Positions 11,726-22,770 of a stretch of DNA of 64,000 nt are shown here, one piece after another. Location: NCBI RefSeq assembly GCF_001465545.3, contig NZ_CP013480.3, positions 5,518,001 through 5,582,000 on the forward strand, given 5' to 3'. This DNA comes from Pandoraea norimbergensis. GTDB lineage: Bacteria; Pseudomonadota; Gammaproteobacteria; Burkholderiales; Burkholderiaceae. Each line of letters begins with the position of its first letter. Within the stretch, counting starts at the first letter, position 1. The translations under genes and the position numbers were made by a program. Under the pieces are notes generated by a model. It saw only the letters and a list, made by a program, of their open reading frames with translations, did not search any database and was not told the DNA's origin.

Positions 11726-12916
11726 TCAGTCGGCTTGCTTGCGCAGGAAGGCCGGAATGTCGTACGTGTCGACACCCTTCTCCTGCAATGCGGCAACGTG
11801 CGAGGCTGCGGTCTCGCGCGTGCTGCGCCACACGGCCGGCGTATCGAGCGCGCCGTAGTCCGTACCGCTGGCCTGACCCACGTTCGGCACATGGCCGGTC
11901 GCGATCGGCATATTGTCGGTACCGGTCTTGAGCAGCGTCATCGGTGCAGCAGCCTTCTTTGCTACCGCACGGCCCAGGCCCGTTGCGACCACGGTCACGC
12001 GCAGTGCATCACCCATCTTGTCGTCGTAGACGGTACCGAAAATCACGGTCGCGTCTTCGGCGGCGTAGCTCTTGATGGTGTTCATCACTTCACGCGTTTC
12101 CGACAGACGCAGCGAACGCGAGGCCGTGATGTTGACCAGCACGCCACGCGCACCCGACAGGTCCACGCCTTCCAGCAGCGGGCTTGCCACGGCTTGCTCT
12201 GCGGCCAGACGCGCACGATCGACACCGGCAACCGTCGCCGTGCCCATCATGGCCTTGCCCTGCTCGCCCATCACCGTCTTCACGTCTTCAAAGTCGACGT
12301 TCACCAAACCGTCGACGTTGATGATTTCGGCGATACCGGCCACGGCGTTATGCAGCACGTCATCGGCGCATTGGAAGCACTTGTCCATCTCGGCATCGTC
12401 GCCCATGACTTCGAACAGCTTGTCATTGAGCACCACGATGAGCGAGTCGACGTTGTCTTCCAGCTCTTGCGCGCCGGTCTCGGCCACGCGCATGCGCTTG
12501 CCACCTTCGAACTCGAACGGCTTCGAGACCACACCCACCGTCAGGATGCCCATCTCTTTGGCGATCTGCGCGACCACCGGTGCCGCGCCCGTGCCCGTAC
12601 CGCCACCCATACCGGCGGTGATGAACACCATGTGCGCACCGCGCAGAGCATCGGCCACGCGCTCACGCGCTTCGTCCGCTGCGGCACGGCCCATCTCCGG
12701 CTTCGCGCCAGCGCCCAGACCGGTCTTGCCGAGCTGGATGTTGACCGAGGCCTGCGAGCGGCCCAGTGCCTGCGCGTCCGTGTTCATGGCGATAAATTCC
12801 ACGCCTTGCACACCGCGGTTGATCATGTGCTGGACGGCATTGCCGCCAGCGCCACCAACACCCACCACCTTGATGATGGTGCCGTTGGTTTCCGTTTCCA
12901 ACATTTCGAAGTTCAT
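11726..12916 (-). CDS. ftsZ: Cell division tubulin FtsZ
   Basis: 396 aa GTPase that polymerises into the Z-ring at midcell. The tubulin signature GGGTGTG is at residues 104-110; the N-terminal nucleotide fold starts IIKVVGVGGAGGNAV; the T7 synergy loop NVDFED is at 206-211 with the catalytic Asp residues. After the core a variable linker (about 320-385) leads to the conserved tail DIPAFLRKQAD, which binds FtsA and, by family knowledge, ZapD. TGGAGG lies 6 bases before the ATG. It is preceded by ftsA with a 116-base gap, where ftsZ-specific promoters are found in other bacteria; no clear promoter is seen here. Confidence 0.98.
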   Translation of the reverse strand: MNFEMLETETNGTIIKVVGVGGAGGNAVQHMINRGVQGVEFIAMNTDAQALGRSQASVNIQLGKTGLGAGAKPEMGRAAADEARERVADALRGAHMVFITAGMGGGTGTGAAPVVAQIAKEMGILTVGVVSKPFEFEGGKRMRVAETGAQELEDNVDSLIVVLNDKLFEVMGDDAEMDKCFQCADDVLHNAVAGIAEIINVDGLVNVDFEDVKTVMGEQGKAMMGTATVAGVDRARLAAEQAVASPLLEGVDLSGARGVLVNITASRSLRLSETREVMNTIKSYAAEDATVIFGTVYDDKMGDALRVTVVATGLGRAVAKKAAAPMTLLKTGTDNMPIATGHVPNVGQASGTDYGALDTPAVWRSTRETAASHVAALQEKGVDTYDIPAFLRKQAD

Positions 12917-13032
12917 AGCGCCTCCAGTGAATTAAAAACAGATCCGGCACTGCCTGATCACGCGCCGCTCGGGTAAGCCGCCCGTGGGTTCAACACCGAA
13001 TCCACACCCCTCAAACAACTCAATAAAACGAC

Positions 13033-14265
13033 TTAAAAATTGCTGAAGAACCAGTCGCGCATGCGCGTCCATACCTGGTTCGCTTGTCCCGATTGCACGG
13101 CGACCTTGCGGCCGCGCATGCGTTGCGAGCGCCCTTCGAGCAGCAGACCCATCGCGGTCGCGTAGCGCGGGCTGCGCACCACGTCGGCCAAGCCGCCTGC
13201 ATACTCCGGCACGCCGATACGCACGGGCTTGAGGAAGATGTCCTCGCCCAGCTCGACCATGCCCGGCATCATCGCTGCGCCGCCCGTGAGCACGATGCCC
13301 GAGGACAGCAGTTCTTCGTATCCCGACTCGCGCACGACCTGCTGCACCAGCGAGAACAGTTCTTCCACGCGCGGCTCGATCACGGCCGCCAGTGCCTGAC
13401 GCGAGAGCGTGCGCGGACCGCGCTCGCCAAGGCCCGGCACTTCGATCATTTCGTCCGGATCGGCCAGCGACTGCTTGGCGATACCGTGCTGAATCTTGAT
13501 GTCTTCCGCGTCGGGCGTCGGCGTGCGCACGGCCATCGCGATGTCGCTCGTGATCTGGTCACCGGCGATCGGAATGACGGCGGTATGGCGAATCGCGCCT
13601 TCGCTGAAAATCGCGATATCGGTCGTGCCGCCACCAATATCGATGAGCACCACGCCCAGTTCTTTCTCGTCTTCCGTCAGCACCGAAATGCTCGACGCCA
13701 GCGGTTGCAGAATCAGGTCGTTCACTTCGAGGCCGCAGCGGCGCACGCACTTCACGATGTTCTGTGCGGCCGACACGGCGCCGGTCACGATGTGCACCTT
13801 CACTTCGAGACGGATACCGCTCATGCCGATCGGCTCGCGCACGTCTTCCTGACCGTCGATGATGAATTCCTGCGTGAGGATATGCAGCACCTGCTGATCG
13901 GTCGGAATGTTGATCGCCTTGGCCGTCTCGATGACGCGTGCCACGTCGGCCTGCGTCACTTCCTTGTCCTTGATCGCCACCATGCCGCTCGAATTGAAGC
14001 TGCGGATGTGGCTGCCGGCAATGCCCGTGAACACGTTGGTGATCTTGCAGTCGGCCATCAGCTCGGCTTCTTCAAGCGCGCGCTGAATGGACTGCACAGT
14101 GGCCTCGATGTTCACCACGACGCCCTTCTTCAGGCCCCGCGATTCACTCTGGCCAAGACCGATCACTTCATAACGGCCTTCAGGGCGCAGCTCGGCCACC
14201 ACCGCCACGACTTTCGACGTGCCGATATCAAGGGCGACCAACAGATCTTTGTAATCTTTGCTCAT
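13033..14265 (-). CDS. ftsA: Cell division actin-like protein FtsA
   Basis: 410 aa. FtsA tethers FtsZ to the inner membrane and recruits later division proteins. The actin-fold phosphate-1 motif LLVALDIGTSKVVAVVAEL is at the N terminus, the phosphate-2 motif VVLIDIGGGTTDIAIF about residue 200, and the adenosine motif GIVLTGGAAMMPGM about residue 335. The last residues (WTRMRDWFFSNF) form the amphipathic membrane-targeting helix. It begins 22 bases after ftsQ, in the usual ftsQ-ftsA-ftsZ order. Confidence 0.97.
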   Translation of the reverse strand: MSKDYKDLLVALDIGTSKVVAVVAELRPEGRYEVIGLGQSESRGLKKGVVVNIEATVQSIQRALEEAELMADCKITNVFTGIAGSHIRSFNSSGMVAIKDKEVTQADVARVIETAKAINIPTDQQVLHILTQEFIIDGQEDVREPIGMSGIRLEVKVHIVTGAVSAAQNIVKCVRRCGLEVNDLILQPLASSISVLTEDEKELGVVLIDIGGGTTDIAIFSEGAIRHTAVIPIAGDQITSDIAMAVRTPTPDAEDIKIQHGIAKQSLADPDEMIEVPGLGERGPRTLSRQALAAVIEPRVEELFSLVQQVVRESGYEELLSSGIVLTGGAAMMPGMVELGEDIFLKPVRIGVPEYAGGLADVVRSPRYATAMGLLLEGRSQRMRGRKVAVQSGQANQVWTRMRDWFFSNF

Positions 14266-14287
14266 AGCGTGTGTAAGTCCTGAAGTC

Positions 14288-15124
14288 TCACTGGCTTCGC
14301 TTCACCGGGGCGGCAGGCTTCTTCGCTGCCGGCTTTTGCGAATCCCGCTTCTGTGGCGGTGCTGCGGCGAGTTTCTTGGCTTGCTCTTCGCTCAAGAAAC
14401 GCATTCCCGCAGCCCGTACCGCAAAACCGTTCGGGTAACGCAGATCGGCATACTCGATCTGATTGCCCCAGCGCGCCGCTACCTGCGGATACGCCTGCAC
14501 AAAACGTCGACTGCGTGTGACGAGGGTCTCGGGCGTACGCTCGCGTCCCAACGCCAGTTGCAGCCCCCCTGCCAACCGCACGCCCCAGGCGTAGCGGTTC
14601 GACAGCGTGATCGCTTCGGGTTTCATATTCAGCGGCGCGAACCACTTCACGAAGTCGTAGTACCGCGCCGTCACATCTTTCTCGCTGCCCGGCGGACCGG
14701 CGAATTCCGGCAACTTGCCGTCGTCCTCCGCTTCGGCCAGATTTGCCGCAAACAGTTCGCCGTCCACACTCACCAGACGGCCGTCGTTCCACGTCGCCAG
14801 CGGCTTGTATTCCTCGATCGACACCGCGAGCTGGTTCGGCCACACGCGACGCACGCTCGCATGACGCACCCAAGGCACCGCTTCGAACGCCGCGCGCGTG
14901 GCATCCAGATCGATCGTGAAGAAGTTGCCCTTCAACCGCGACACCGCATTCGCACGCAAGGTCGGCCCGTTGATATGCGACACATCCCCGTCGATCTGAA
15001 TCGCCTTGAGCGTGAAGATCGGTCGCTGAATCAGCCAATGGCCGCCCGCCGCGAGCGCCGCCAGCACGACGAGTGCGACGAGCGCACTCGCGATGGCGTT
15101 GAGCAGGCGTACGTTTTGCCACAT
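14288..15124 (-). CDS. ftsQ: Cell division protein FtsQ
   Basis: 278 aa bitopic inner-membrane protein that bridges early and late divisome parts through FtsL/FtsB. The short cytoplasmic N terminus is followed by one membrane segment (residues about 11-30, ASALVALVVLAALAAGG). A periplasmic POTRA domain starts with FTLKAIQIDGDVSHINGPTL and includes VPWVRHASVRRVWPNQLAVSIEEY. The C terminus is Lys/Ala/Pro-rich and low-complexity. It lies 50 bases after ddlB and 22 bases before ftsA. Confidence 0.95.
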   Translation of the reverse strand: MWQNVRLLNAIASALVALVVLAALAAGGHWLIQRPIFTLKAIQIDGDVSHINGPTLRANAVSRLKGNFFTIDLDATRAAFEAVPWVRHASVRRVWPNQLAVSIEEYKPLATWNDGRLVSVDGELFAANLAEAEDDGKLPEFAGPPGSEKDVTARYYDFVKWFAPLNMKPEAITLSNRYAWGVRLAGGLQLALGRERTPETLVTRSRRFVQAYPQVAARWGNQIEYADLRYPNGFAVRAAGMRFLSEEQAKKLAAAPPQKRDSQKPAAKKPAAPVKRSQ

Positions 15125-15174
15125 GGCGATTCGCTTTCCGTATCAGGGCGTTCTTCAACGCGTTATTCAAGATG

Positions 15175-16158
15175 TCACTCAGGTTTCCACTGCGCGTTCG
15201 GATGCAGATCGAGCGTCGCAGTTGCCAGAATTTCAACCACCAGGTCTTCATACGACAAGCCCGCCGCCCGCGCCGAAATCGGCACCAGCGAGTGGCCGGT
15301 CATCCCCGGCGACGTATTGATCTCCAACAGATACGGCTTGTTGTCGCGCTTGCGCAGCATCACGTCCGCGCGCGCCCAGCCACGGCAACCCAGCACCAAG
15401 TACGCGCGCAACACGATGCGCTGCACTTCTTCCTGCAACGAGACCGACAACGGCGGCGGGCACTCGTAGCGGGTGTCGTCCTTGAAATACTTGTTCTGGT
15501 AGTCGTAGTTCGCATCCGGCGCAACGATGCGGATCACCGGCAGCGCACGCGCCGCGGCGGCACCCTTGGTGCCCACACCGAGCACCGGCACGGTCAACTC
15601 GTCGCCATCGATGAACTCTTCGGCGAGCACGTCCGGGTCGAGCGCGACGGCCTTCTCGAACGCCGCCTTCAGTTGCGATGCCTCGGTGACCTTCGTCAGA
15701 CCGATGGTCGAACCTTCGCGCGACGGCTTCACGATCAGCGGCAGGCCGAGATCGCGCGCCACGGCGTCGAAATCGCTGTCGGCGTTGAGCATCGTGAAGC
15801 GCGGCGTCGGCAGCCCTTCGTTGATCCACACGCGCTTGGTCATTTCCTTGTCCATCGCCAGCGCAGACGCCAACACGCCGCTGCCGGTGTACGGAATGCC
15901 CAGATGTTCGAGCGCGCCCTGCAACGTACCGTCTTCACCGTAGCGGCCGTGCAGCGCGATGAACACGCGGTCGAACTTCTGGGCGGCCAGCGCGGCCAGG
16001 TCATGCATGCCGGTATCGAAACCGTGGGCATCCACCCCGCGCGAGCGCAGGGCTTCGAGCACGCCATTGCCCGAAATCAGCGAGATCTGACGCTCGGCCG
16101 AGCGTCCGCCCATCAGGACGCCAACTTTGCCAAAACGTTTCGGATCGAAAGCACTCAC
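15175..16158 (-). CDS. ddlB: D-alanine--D-alanine ligase
   Basis: 327 aa ATP-grasp enzyme making the D-Ala-D-Ala dipeptide for MurF. The N terminus [20 protein letters not shown] is the Ddl signature, with the ATP-grasp lysine/glutamate region [20 protein letters not shown] and the C-terminal magnesium-binding [18 protein letters not shown]. The start is GTG at 16158, one base after the murC stop (TGA C GTG), with AAGGAG 7 bases upstream. An in-frame ATG at 16290 lies inside murC and is rejected. The 1-base gap implies translational coupling with murC. Confidence 0.95.
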   Translation of the reverse strand: MSAFDPKRFGKVGVLMGGRSAERQISLISGNGVLEALRSRGVDAHGFDTGMHDLAALAAQKFDRVFIALHGRYGEDGTLQGALEHLGIPYTGSGVLASALAMDKEMTKRVWINEGLPTPRFTMLNADSDFDAVARDLGLPLIVKPSREGSTIGLTKVTEASQLKAAFEKAVALDPDVLAEEFIDGDELTVPVLGVGTKGAAAARALPVIRIVAPDANYDYQNKYFKDDTRYECPPPLSVSLQEEVQRIVLRAYLVLGCRGWARADVMLRKRDNKPYLLEINTSPGMTGHSLVPISARAAGLSYEDLVVEILATATLDLHPNAQWKPE

Positions 16159-16159
16159 G

Positions 16160-17569
16160 TCAAACTCCTTGCTGAACTTGCAACTTCGCGGGCACCGCGC
16201 CGATCGAGCCGGCACCCATAGTGATGACAACGTCGCCCGCGCGGGCGACCTGCGAAATGGCGTCGGGCAACAGCGCGACGTCTTCCACAAAAACCGGTTC
16301 TACCTTGCCCGCAACCCGCAACGCGCGCGCGAGTGCGCGGCCATCGGCGGCCACGATGGGCGCTTCGCCCGCCGAATAAACTTCGCCCAGTACCACGGCA
16401 TCGGCTTCGGACAACACTTTCACGAAATCTTCGAAGCAGTCGCGTGTGCGCGTATAGCGATGCGGCTGGAATGCCAGCACGATGCGACGGCCCGGAAACG
16501 CCCCACGGGCGGCCGCCAGCGTCGCGGCCATCTCGACCGGGTGATGACCATAGTCGTCAATCAGCGTGAACGAGCCGCCACCATTCGCTTGCGGCAGGGC
16601 GATTTCGCCGTAGCGCTGGAAACGACGGCCTACGCCGTTGAATTCGGCCAACGCCTGTTGAATCGCAGCGTCGGGCACTTCGAGTTCGGTCGCAATCGCA
16701 ATTGCGGCCAGCGCGTTGCGCACGTTGTGCTCGCCCGGCAGATTCAGCGTGATATCCAGCGGCGGCGCACCGTCGCCAAACGTGCGAAGCACGGTGAAGC
16801 ACATGCGTCCTGCATCGGCGCGCACGTTAATAGCGCGCACCTGCGCGTCTTCCGACAAGCCATAGCGCACGATCGGCTTCGAGACGAACGGCAGAATTTC
16901 GCGCACGTTCGGGTCGTCCACACACAGCACCGCGATTCCATAGAACGGCAGACGCTGCGTGAAGGCCACGAACGACTGCTTCAGCCGCGCGAAGTCGTGC
17001 CCATACGTATCCATGTGATCCGCATCGATGTTCGTGATGACTTCGATGACCGGATTCAGATTCAGGAACGAGGCGTCCGATTCGTCGGCCTCGACCACAA
17101 TGAAGTCGCCCGTGCCGAGCTTGGCATTGGCACCCGCGCTGTTCAGGCGGCCGCCGATCACGAAGGTCGGATCGAGCCCGCCTTGTCCCAGCACGCTGGC
17201 CACCAGACTCGTTGTCGTGGTCTTGCCGTGCGTGCCGGCGATGGCGATGCCCTGCTTCAGACGCATGAGTTCCGCGAGCATCAGCGCACGCGGCACGATC
17301 GGAATCTGACGAGCACGGCCCGCGAGCACTTCGGGGTTGTCTGCCGTGATGGCGGTCGACACCACGATGGCATCCGCGCCGTCGATATTCTCGGCCGCAT
17401 GGCCACGGGCGACGCGTGCGCCAAGCGCCACAAGGCGCTGCGTCACGGCGTTGTCGCCGAGATCGGAGCCGCTGACCTGATACCCCAGGTTAAGCAGCAC
17501 CTCGGCAATGCCGCTCATACCCGAGCCGCCGATGCCGACAAAGTGAATGTGTTTGACGATGTGTTTCAT
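16160..17569 (-). CDS. murC: UDP-N-acetylmuramate--L-alanine ligase
   Basis: 469 aa cytoplasmic Mur ligase adding L-Ala to UDP-MurNAc. The N-terminal Rossmann domain begins [19 protein letters not shown], the ATP site [10 protein letters not shown] is at residues 111-120, and [11 protein letters not shown] and DDYGHHPVE are typical of MurC. Its stop is 1 base from the ddlB GTG, and it starts 1 base after the murG stop. Confidence 0.98.
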   Translation of the reverse strand: MKHIVKHIHFVGIGGSGMSGIAEVLLNLGYQVSGSDLGDNAVTQRLVALGARVARGHAAENIDGADAIVVSTAITADNPEVLAGRARQIPIVPRALMLAELMRLKQGIAIAGTHGKTTTTSLVASVLGQGGLDPTFVIGGRLNSAGANAKLGTGDFIVVEADESDASFLNLNPVIEVITNIDADHMDTYGHDFARLKQSFVAFTQRLPFYGIAVLCVDDPNVREILPFVSKPIVRYGLSEDAQVRAINVRADAGRMCFTVLRTFGDGAPPLDITLNLPGEHNVRNALAAIAIATELEVPDAAIQQALAEFNGVGRRFQRYGEIALPQANGGGSFTLIDDYGHHPVEMAATLAAARGAFPGRRIVLAFQPHRYTRTRDCFEDFVKVLSEADAVVLGEVYSAGEAPIVAADGRALARALRVAGKVEPVFVEDVALLPDAISQVARAGDVVITMGAGSIGAVPAKLQVQQGV

Positions 17570-17570
17570 T

Positions 17571-18674
17571 TCAATCCTTGGCCAGGGACGCGCACACGCG
17601 CGCCACTTGTTCGGTGGCGTCCGGCTTGGCGAGCGCCCTGGCTTTCTCTCCCATCGCGAGCAGCGAATCGCGCGTCTGACGGCGCAACCACTCGGCCAGG
17701 GTCTCGACCGACAGCTCGCGCTGATCGATCAGCGTTGCCGCGCCCTTATCGGCGAGGAAACGTGCATTGGTCGTCTGGTGATCGTCGACCGCGTGCGGGA
17801 ACGGCACAAACAGCGCGGCCACCCCGGCGGCAGCCACTTCGGCCACCGTCATCGCGCCCGCCCGGCAGATCACCAGATCTGCTGCGGCGTAGGCCTCGAC
17901 CATGTTGTCGATGAACGGCAGCGCTTCGACCGTCACCCCCGCTGCGGCGTAATTCGCCTGCAACGTCTGAATATGTTTGACACCCGCCTGATGCGTGACC
18001 TGCGGACGCGTCTCGCGCGGCAGTTTGGCCAGCGCCTTCGGCACGATCTCGTTGAGCACCGTCGCGCCCAGACTGCCGCCCACGACCAGAATGCGCAGCG
18101 GGCCGGTACGGGCACCGTAACGCTCTGCCGGCGGGGCCATGTCGTCGAAATCGGCGCGAATCGGGTTACCGACCCACTCACCGTGTTCGATCGTGCCGGG
18201 GAACGCCAGCAGCACCTTGTCCGCCACGCGTGCGAGCACCTTGTTCGCCAGCCCCGCCACCGAGTTCTGTTCGTGCAGCACCAGCGGGCGGCCCAGCAGC
18301 GACGCCATCATGCCCGCCGGGAAGGTGATGTAACCGCCCATGCCGAGTACCACGTTCGGCTTGGCGCGACGCACCGCCGCGAAGCTTTGCCCGAACGCAC
18401 GCAGCAGATTCAGCGGCAGCAGCAGCTTGGTCATCAGACCTTTGCCGCGCAGCCCGCCGAACTTCACGAATTCCATCGGAATGTCGTACTTCGGCACGAG
18501 CGTCGCTTCCATGCCGTTCGGATTGCCGAGCCACACCACGCGCCAGCCCTGCACGCGCAAGAAATTGGCAACCGCGAGGCCCGGAAAGACGTGACCGCCC
18601 GTGCCGCCGGCCATGACCAGCAGCGTGCGTGTCTTCGTCTCCGGAGCCGGCATCGCGGTAGCGCGCTCGGTCAT
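17571..18674 (-). CDS. murG: Lipid II synthase glycosyltransferase MurG
   Basis: 367 aa peripheral membrane enzyme transferring GlcNAc to lipid I to give lipid II. GT-B fold: the N-terminal glycine-rich loop [15 protein letters not shown], the central [16 protein letters not shown], the second glycine-rich loop [12 protein letters not shown], and the UDP-GlcNAc site [36 protein letters not shown]. The ATG at 18674 overlaps the ftsW stop by 4 bases; a longer frame up to 18854 is inside ftsW. Of the GT28 family, MurG is the clear match. Confidence 0.97.
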   Translation of the reverse strand: MTERATAMPAPETKTRTLLVMAGGTGGHVFPGLAVANFLRVQGWRVVWLGNPNGMEATLVPKYDIPMEFVKFGGLRGKGLMTKLLLPLNLLRAFGQSFAAVRRAKPNVVLGMGGYITFPAGMMASLLGRPLVLHEQNSVAGLANKVLARVADKVLLAFPGTIEHGEWVGNPIRADFDDMAPPAERYGARTGPLRILVVGGSLGATVLNEIVPKALAKLPRETRPQVTHQAGVKHIQTLQANYAAAGVTVEALPFIDNMVEAYAAADLVICRAGAMTVAEVAAAGVAALFVPFPHAVDDHQTTNARFLADKGAATLIDQRELSVETLAEWLRRQTRDSLLAMGEKARALAKPDATEQVARVCASLAKD

Positions 18675-19939
18675 ACTTTTCCTCCCCGCATCAGCACGCG
18701 GTTCTCGTAATCCACCCGCAGCAAAATCGCCACGGCCACACAGTTGAGCAAGATGCCCGAGCCGCCGTAACTGACCAGCGGCAGCGTGAGCCCCTTGGTC
18801 GGCAGCAGGCCCAGATTCACGCCCATGTTGATAAAGGTCTGCGCACCCAGCCACACGCCCACGCCCTTGGCCAGCAAGCCGGCGAACGTGCGTTCGAGGG
18901 CCAGTGCCTGACGGCCGATTTCGAACGCGCGGCGCACCAGCCAGTAAAAGAGCAGGATCACCACCAGCACGCCCACGAAGCCGAATTCCTCACCGATCAC
19001 GGCGAGGATGAAGTCGGTATGCGCTTCGGGCAGGTAGTGCAGTTTTTCGATGCTGCCGCCCAACCCCACGCCGGTCCATTCGCCGCGACCGAACGCGATG
19101 AGCGAGTGCGTCAGCTGATAGGCCTTGCCAAGCGCGTAGTCTTCGCGCCACGGGTCGAGGTACGCGAAGATCCGCTCGCGACGCCATGGCGAGAGCCAGA
19201 TCAGCATGGCAAACGTGCCGACGGCCGTGAGCGCCAGACCGCCGAACAGGCGGCCGTTCACGCCACCGAGGAACAGGATGCCCATGGCGATGGCGGCCAC
19301 CACCATGAACGCGCCCATGTCCGGTTCGAGCAGCAACAACAGGCCCACGAACACCACGGCAATGCCCATCGGCAAGAAGCCCTTGCCGAAGCTCTGCATG
19401 AATTCCTGCTTGCGCACGGTGTAGTTCGCGGCGTATAGCGTCACCGCGAGCTTCATGATTTCCGACGGCTGGAGGTTCAACACACCAAACGGAATCCAGC
19501 GCTTCGAGCCGTTCACGCCCTTACCCACGTGCGGAATCAACACGATGATGAGCAGCAGCAGCGCGAGCAGAAAGACCTTGGGCGCGAGCTTGTCGAGTGT
19601 CTTGACCGGAATGCGGAAGGTAATGACGGCCGCCGTCAGCCCGATCGTGAGCGACACGATGTGGCGGCCGAGGAAGTGATACGTCGAGTAGCCGTTGTAC
19701 TTGGGCGAATCGGGCAACGCGACCGACGCCGAGTACACCATCACCAGACCGAGCGAGAGCAGCGTAATCACCACCCACACGAGTGCGTGATCGTATTCGA
19801 GCATGCGCGAGCGCGTGGGCTTGATGCTGCCCAGCGTGCGGCTCGCCGCCGTGGTTGCCGCGCCCGGTGCCGTGGCCGTACCCGCGCCGGCAAACCCCGC
19901 CTGACGCTTCTTGCTGAAGAACGACTTGAGACGATTCAT
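18671..19939 (-). CDS. ftsW: Peptidoglycan glycosyltransferase FtsW (SEDS family)
   Basis: 422 aa polytopic membrane protein that polymerises septal glycan with FtsI. After a basic, Gly/Ala-rich cytoplasmic N terminus (about 45 residues, longer than in E. coli) there are about ten membrane segments. SEDS hallmarks are [31 protein letters not shown] (conserved Asp), the GxG-rich [23 protein letters not shown] with [18 protein letters not shown], and the C-terminal [22 protein letters not shown]. Overlaps murD and murG by 4 bases each. Confidence 0.97.
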   Translation of the reverse strand: MNRLKSFFSKKRQAGFAGAGTATAPGAATTAASRTLGSIKPTRSRMLEYDHALVWVVITLLSLGLVMVYSASVALPDSPKYNGYSTYHFLGRHIVSLTIGLTAAVITFRIPVKTLDKLAPKVFLLALLLLIIVLIPHVGKGVNGSKRWIPFGVLNLQPSEIMKLAVTLYAANYTVRKQEFMQSFGKGFLPMGIAVVFVGLLLLLEPDMGAFMVVAAIAMGILFLGGVNGRLFGGLALTAVGTFAMLIWLSPWRRERIFAYLDPWREDYALGKAYQLTHSLIAFGRGEWTGVGLGGSIEKLHYLPEAHTDFILAVIGEEFGFVGVLVVILLFYWLVRRAFEIGRQALALERTFAGLLAKGVGVWLGAQTFINMGVNLGLLPTKGLTLPLVSYGGSGILLNCVAVAILLRVDYENRVLMRGGKV

Positions 19940-21459
19940 AGCATCACCCCCGCGTCGGCGGCCAGATCAATGACGGTGTCGCGAAATACCTGCGCACGAT
20001 GCTCGTAGTTGCGGAACATGTCGAAGCTCGCGCACGCGGGCGAGAGCACTACCGCGTCGCCCGGCTGGGCCAGCTTGGCGGCTTCGCGCGTGGCGTCTTC
20101 GAGCGTCGGCGCGTCGATCAGATCGACGCCCGTGTCGGTCAGCGCTGCGCGCAGCAAACCGGCGTCGCGGCCGATCAGGAACACGGCGCGCGCATGGTGC
20201 GCGACCGGGTTGGCCAGCGGCGAGAAGTCCTGCCCCTTGCCTTCGCCACCCAGAATCAGCACCAGCTTCTTTTCCAGACCGGTGATCGCGGCGACCGTGG
20301 CACCGACGTTGGTGCCCTTGCTGTCGTCGTAGTACTCGACTTCGTTGATGCTGGCCACGAGTTGCACGCGATGCGGCTCACCCGGGTACTCGCGCAGGCC
20401 ATGCAGCAGCTTGGCCATCGGCAGGTCGATCGCGCGGGCGAGTGCCAGCGCCGCCAACGCGTTCGACGCGTTGTGCTGGCCGCGAATGCGCAGCGCATCG
20501 GCCGGCATCAGCCGCTTGCCGAACACTTCCACGACGGCCTGCTCGGCGTTGGCCTTGCGGCGCTTCGGCGCGGGCGGCGCATCGTCGCGCGTGATGCCTT
20601 CGACCAGCCACCACATGCCGCCTTCCATCTCGAGACCGAAGTCACCTGCGGCGTCGGGCGCCGACGTGCCGAACGTCACGACATTCGCTTCGGGCGATGC
20701 CATAGCGATCACACGCGAATCATCACGATTGAGCACGCGAACGGTCTGCGGCCCAAAAATGCGGGCCTTGGCGGCAACGTACGAATCCATGTCGCCGTGC
20801 CAGTCCAGATGGTCTTGCGTGATATTGAGAATCGTCGCCGCGTCCGGGGCAAGCGAGTGCGTGGTCTCGAGCTGGAAGCTGGAGAGTTCGAGCACCCAGA
20901 CGTCGGGCAGCGTGGCGTCGGCGATGCACTCGGTCAGACGATCGAGCGCCGACGGGCTGATGTTGCCCGCCACGGCCGTGCGCTTGCCGGCGCGACGGCA
21001 CAGCAAACCGGTCAGACTCGTCGTCGTGGTCTTGCCGTTCGTGCCGGTGATCGCGAGCAGCTTCGGTGCGTAGCCGCTGGTCGCCTGCATATGGCGCAGC
21101 GCCTGCGCGAAGAACTCGATTTCGCCCCACACGGGAATGCCGCGCTCGGCGGCCTCGGCCAGCAGTGCGGTCACATCGGACGCGAGCGGCGAGAGGCCGG
21201 GGCTGATGCCGATCAGTTCGATGTCGTCGAGCAACGGGTCGATGCGATCGGCAAATGCGCCGCCGACAAACTCGGCTTGCGGGGCTTCGGCGTGCAGGGT
21301 GGCGACGTTCGGCGCGCTCGGCGGCAACGCGCGCGTGTCTGCCGCACGGACGCGGCAGCCGTAACGCGCGCACCAACGTGCCATCGCCAGGCCGGACTCT
21401 CCCAGACCCAGGATCAGGACACGCGGTTGCCAGGATTCACCAAACTTCTCGCCAAACAC
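19936..21459 (-). CDS. murD: UDP-N-acetylmuramoylalanine--D-glutamate ligase
   Basis: 507 aa, cytoplasmic, adds D-Glu to UDP-MurNAc-L-Ala. The N-terminal domain [24 protein letters not shown] site [11 protein letters not shown] (138-145 region), LELSSFQLE and the C-terminal [23 protein letters not shown] are the MurD pattern. An insertion-like charged stretch near residue 300 ([16 protein letters not shown]) makes it somewhat longer than the E. coli enzyme (438 aa). It follows mraY after 126 bases, the second-largest gap inside the cluster. Confidence 0.97.
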   Translation of the reverse strand: MFGEKFGESWQPRVLILGLGESGLAMARWCARYGCRVRAADTRALPPSAPNVATLHAEAPQAEFVGGAFADRIDPLLDDIELIGISPGLSPLASDVTALLAEAAERGIPVWGEIEFFAQALRHMQATSGYAPKLLAITGTNGKTTTTSLTGLLCRRAGKRTAVAGNISPSALDRLTECIADATLPDVWVLELSSFQLETTHSLAPDAATILNITQDHLDWHGDMDSYVAAKARIFGPQTVRVLNRDDSRVIAMASPEANVVTFGTSAPDAAGDFGLEMEGGMWWLVEGITRDDAPPAPKRRKANAEQAVVEVFGKRLMPADALRIRGQHNASNALAALALARAIDLPMAKLLHGLREYPGEPHRVQLVASINEVEYYDDSKGTNVGATVAAITGLEKKLVLILGGEGKGQDFSPLANPVAHHARAVFLIGRDAGLLRAALTDTGVDLIDAPTLEDATREAAKLAQPGDAVVLSPACASFDMFRNYEHRAQVFRDTVIDLAADAGVML

Positions 21460-21585
21460 GTCGCTCTTCCTTTTATCGATTCAAACAACCTACGAATGCA
21501 TCGCTTCTTTGCCGCCGATCTCCCACTATCGGCGTGAGCGGTCCTACCTTTAGCGCTTTACGACTTTTTGCGGTTTGATACCGCG

Positions 21586-22755
21586 TTAGCGCAGCTTCAG
21601 CGTCGACAAGCCGATCAGTACGAGCATCAGCGTGATGATCCAGAAGCGCACTACGACCTGCGTTTCTTTCCAGCCCGACAGTTCGAAGTGATGGTGCAAC
21701 GGCGCCATCTTGAAGATGCGCCGCCCTTCGCCGAACCGTCGTTTCGTGTACTTGAACCACGTGACTTGCAGCATCACCGACAGCGTTTCCGCCACGAACA
21801 CACCGCCCATCACGAACAGCACGACTTCCTGACGCACGATCACAGCCACGGTGCCGAGAGCGCCGCCGAGTGCCAGCGCGCCCACGTCGCCCATGAAGAC
21901 CTGCGCCGGGTGGGTGTTGAACCATAGGAACGCGAGCCCGGCCCCCGACATCGCGGAACAGAACACGAGCAACTCGCCCGCGCCCGGAATATGGGGGAAC
22001 AGCAGGTACTTCGAGTAGACGACGTTGCCCATCACATAGGCGAACACGCCGAGCGCCGCACCGACCAGCACCACCGGCATGATCACCAGACCATCGAGAC
22101 CGTCGGTGAGGTTAACGGCGTTGGACGAGCCGACGATGACAAAGTACGTGAGCGCAATAAATCCGAACACGCCCAGCGGGTAGCTCATCGTCTTGAAGAA
22201 CGGCACGATGAAGTCAGCCTTCGGCGGCAAATCGAGCGGGAAGCCGTTACGCACCCAACTGATGAACAGCTCGAAAACCTTCAGGTTGCTCGTCTCGGAC
22301 ACCGAGAACGCCAGATAAATGGCGGCGAACAAACCGATGATCGATTGCCAGAAATACTTCTCGCGCGACGACATGCCGCGCGGGTCCTTGAACACCACCT
22401 TCCGGTAATCGTCGATCCAGCCGATGATGCCGAAGCCCAGCGTGACCATCAGCACGATCCAGATGAAACGGTTGCTCAGATCCGCCCAGAGCAGCGTGGC
22501 GACGGTGATGCCGATCAGAATCAGCACCCCGCCCATCGTGGGCGTACCCGACTTGATCAGGTGAGTCTGCGGGCCATCGGTACGCACGGCCTGACCCACC
22601 TTCATTTCGGCGAGCTTGCGGATGACCATCGGCCCGAACGAAAGCCCGATCACCAGCGCCGTGAGGCTTGCCATCACGGCCCGAAACGTCAGGTAGTTGA
22701 ACACGCGCAAATAGCTCGCATCCGCTTGCAGCCATTGCGCCAACGTCAGCAACAT
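21586..22755 (-). CDS. mraY: Phospho-N-acetylmuramoyl-pentapeptide-transferase
   Basis: 389 aa polytopic inner-membrane enzyme linking the muropeptide to undecaprenyl phosphate to form lipid I. Ten hydrophobic segments are apparent. Conserved cytoplasmic motifs are [12 protein letters not shown], the DDYRK motif in [12 protein letters not shown], the [14 protein letters not shown] catalytic loop and [16 protein letters not shown], followed by the basic [22 protein letters not shown]. Positioned 15 bases after murF. Confidence 0.98.
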   Translation of the reverse strand: MLLTLAQWLQADASYLRVFNYLTFRAVMASLTALVIGLSFGPMVIRKLAEMKVGQAVRTDGPQTHLIKSGTPTMGGVLILIGITVATLLWADLSNRFIWIVLMVTLGFGIIGWIDDYRKVVFKDPRGMSSREKYFWQSIIGLFAAIYLAFSVSETSNLKVFELFISWVRNGFPLDLPPKADFIVPFFKTMSYPLGVFGFIALTYFVIVGSSNAVNLTDGLDGLVIMPVVLVGAALGVFAYVMGNVVYSKYLLFPHIPGAGELLVFCSAMSGAGLAFLWFNTHPAQVFMGDVGALALGGALGTVAVIVRQEVVLFVMGGVFVAETLSVMLQVTWFKYTKRRFGEGRRIFKMAPLHHHFELSGWKETQVVVRFWIITLMLVLIGLSTLKLR

Positions 22756-22770
22756 TCCATCAATCCTTTT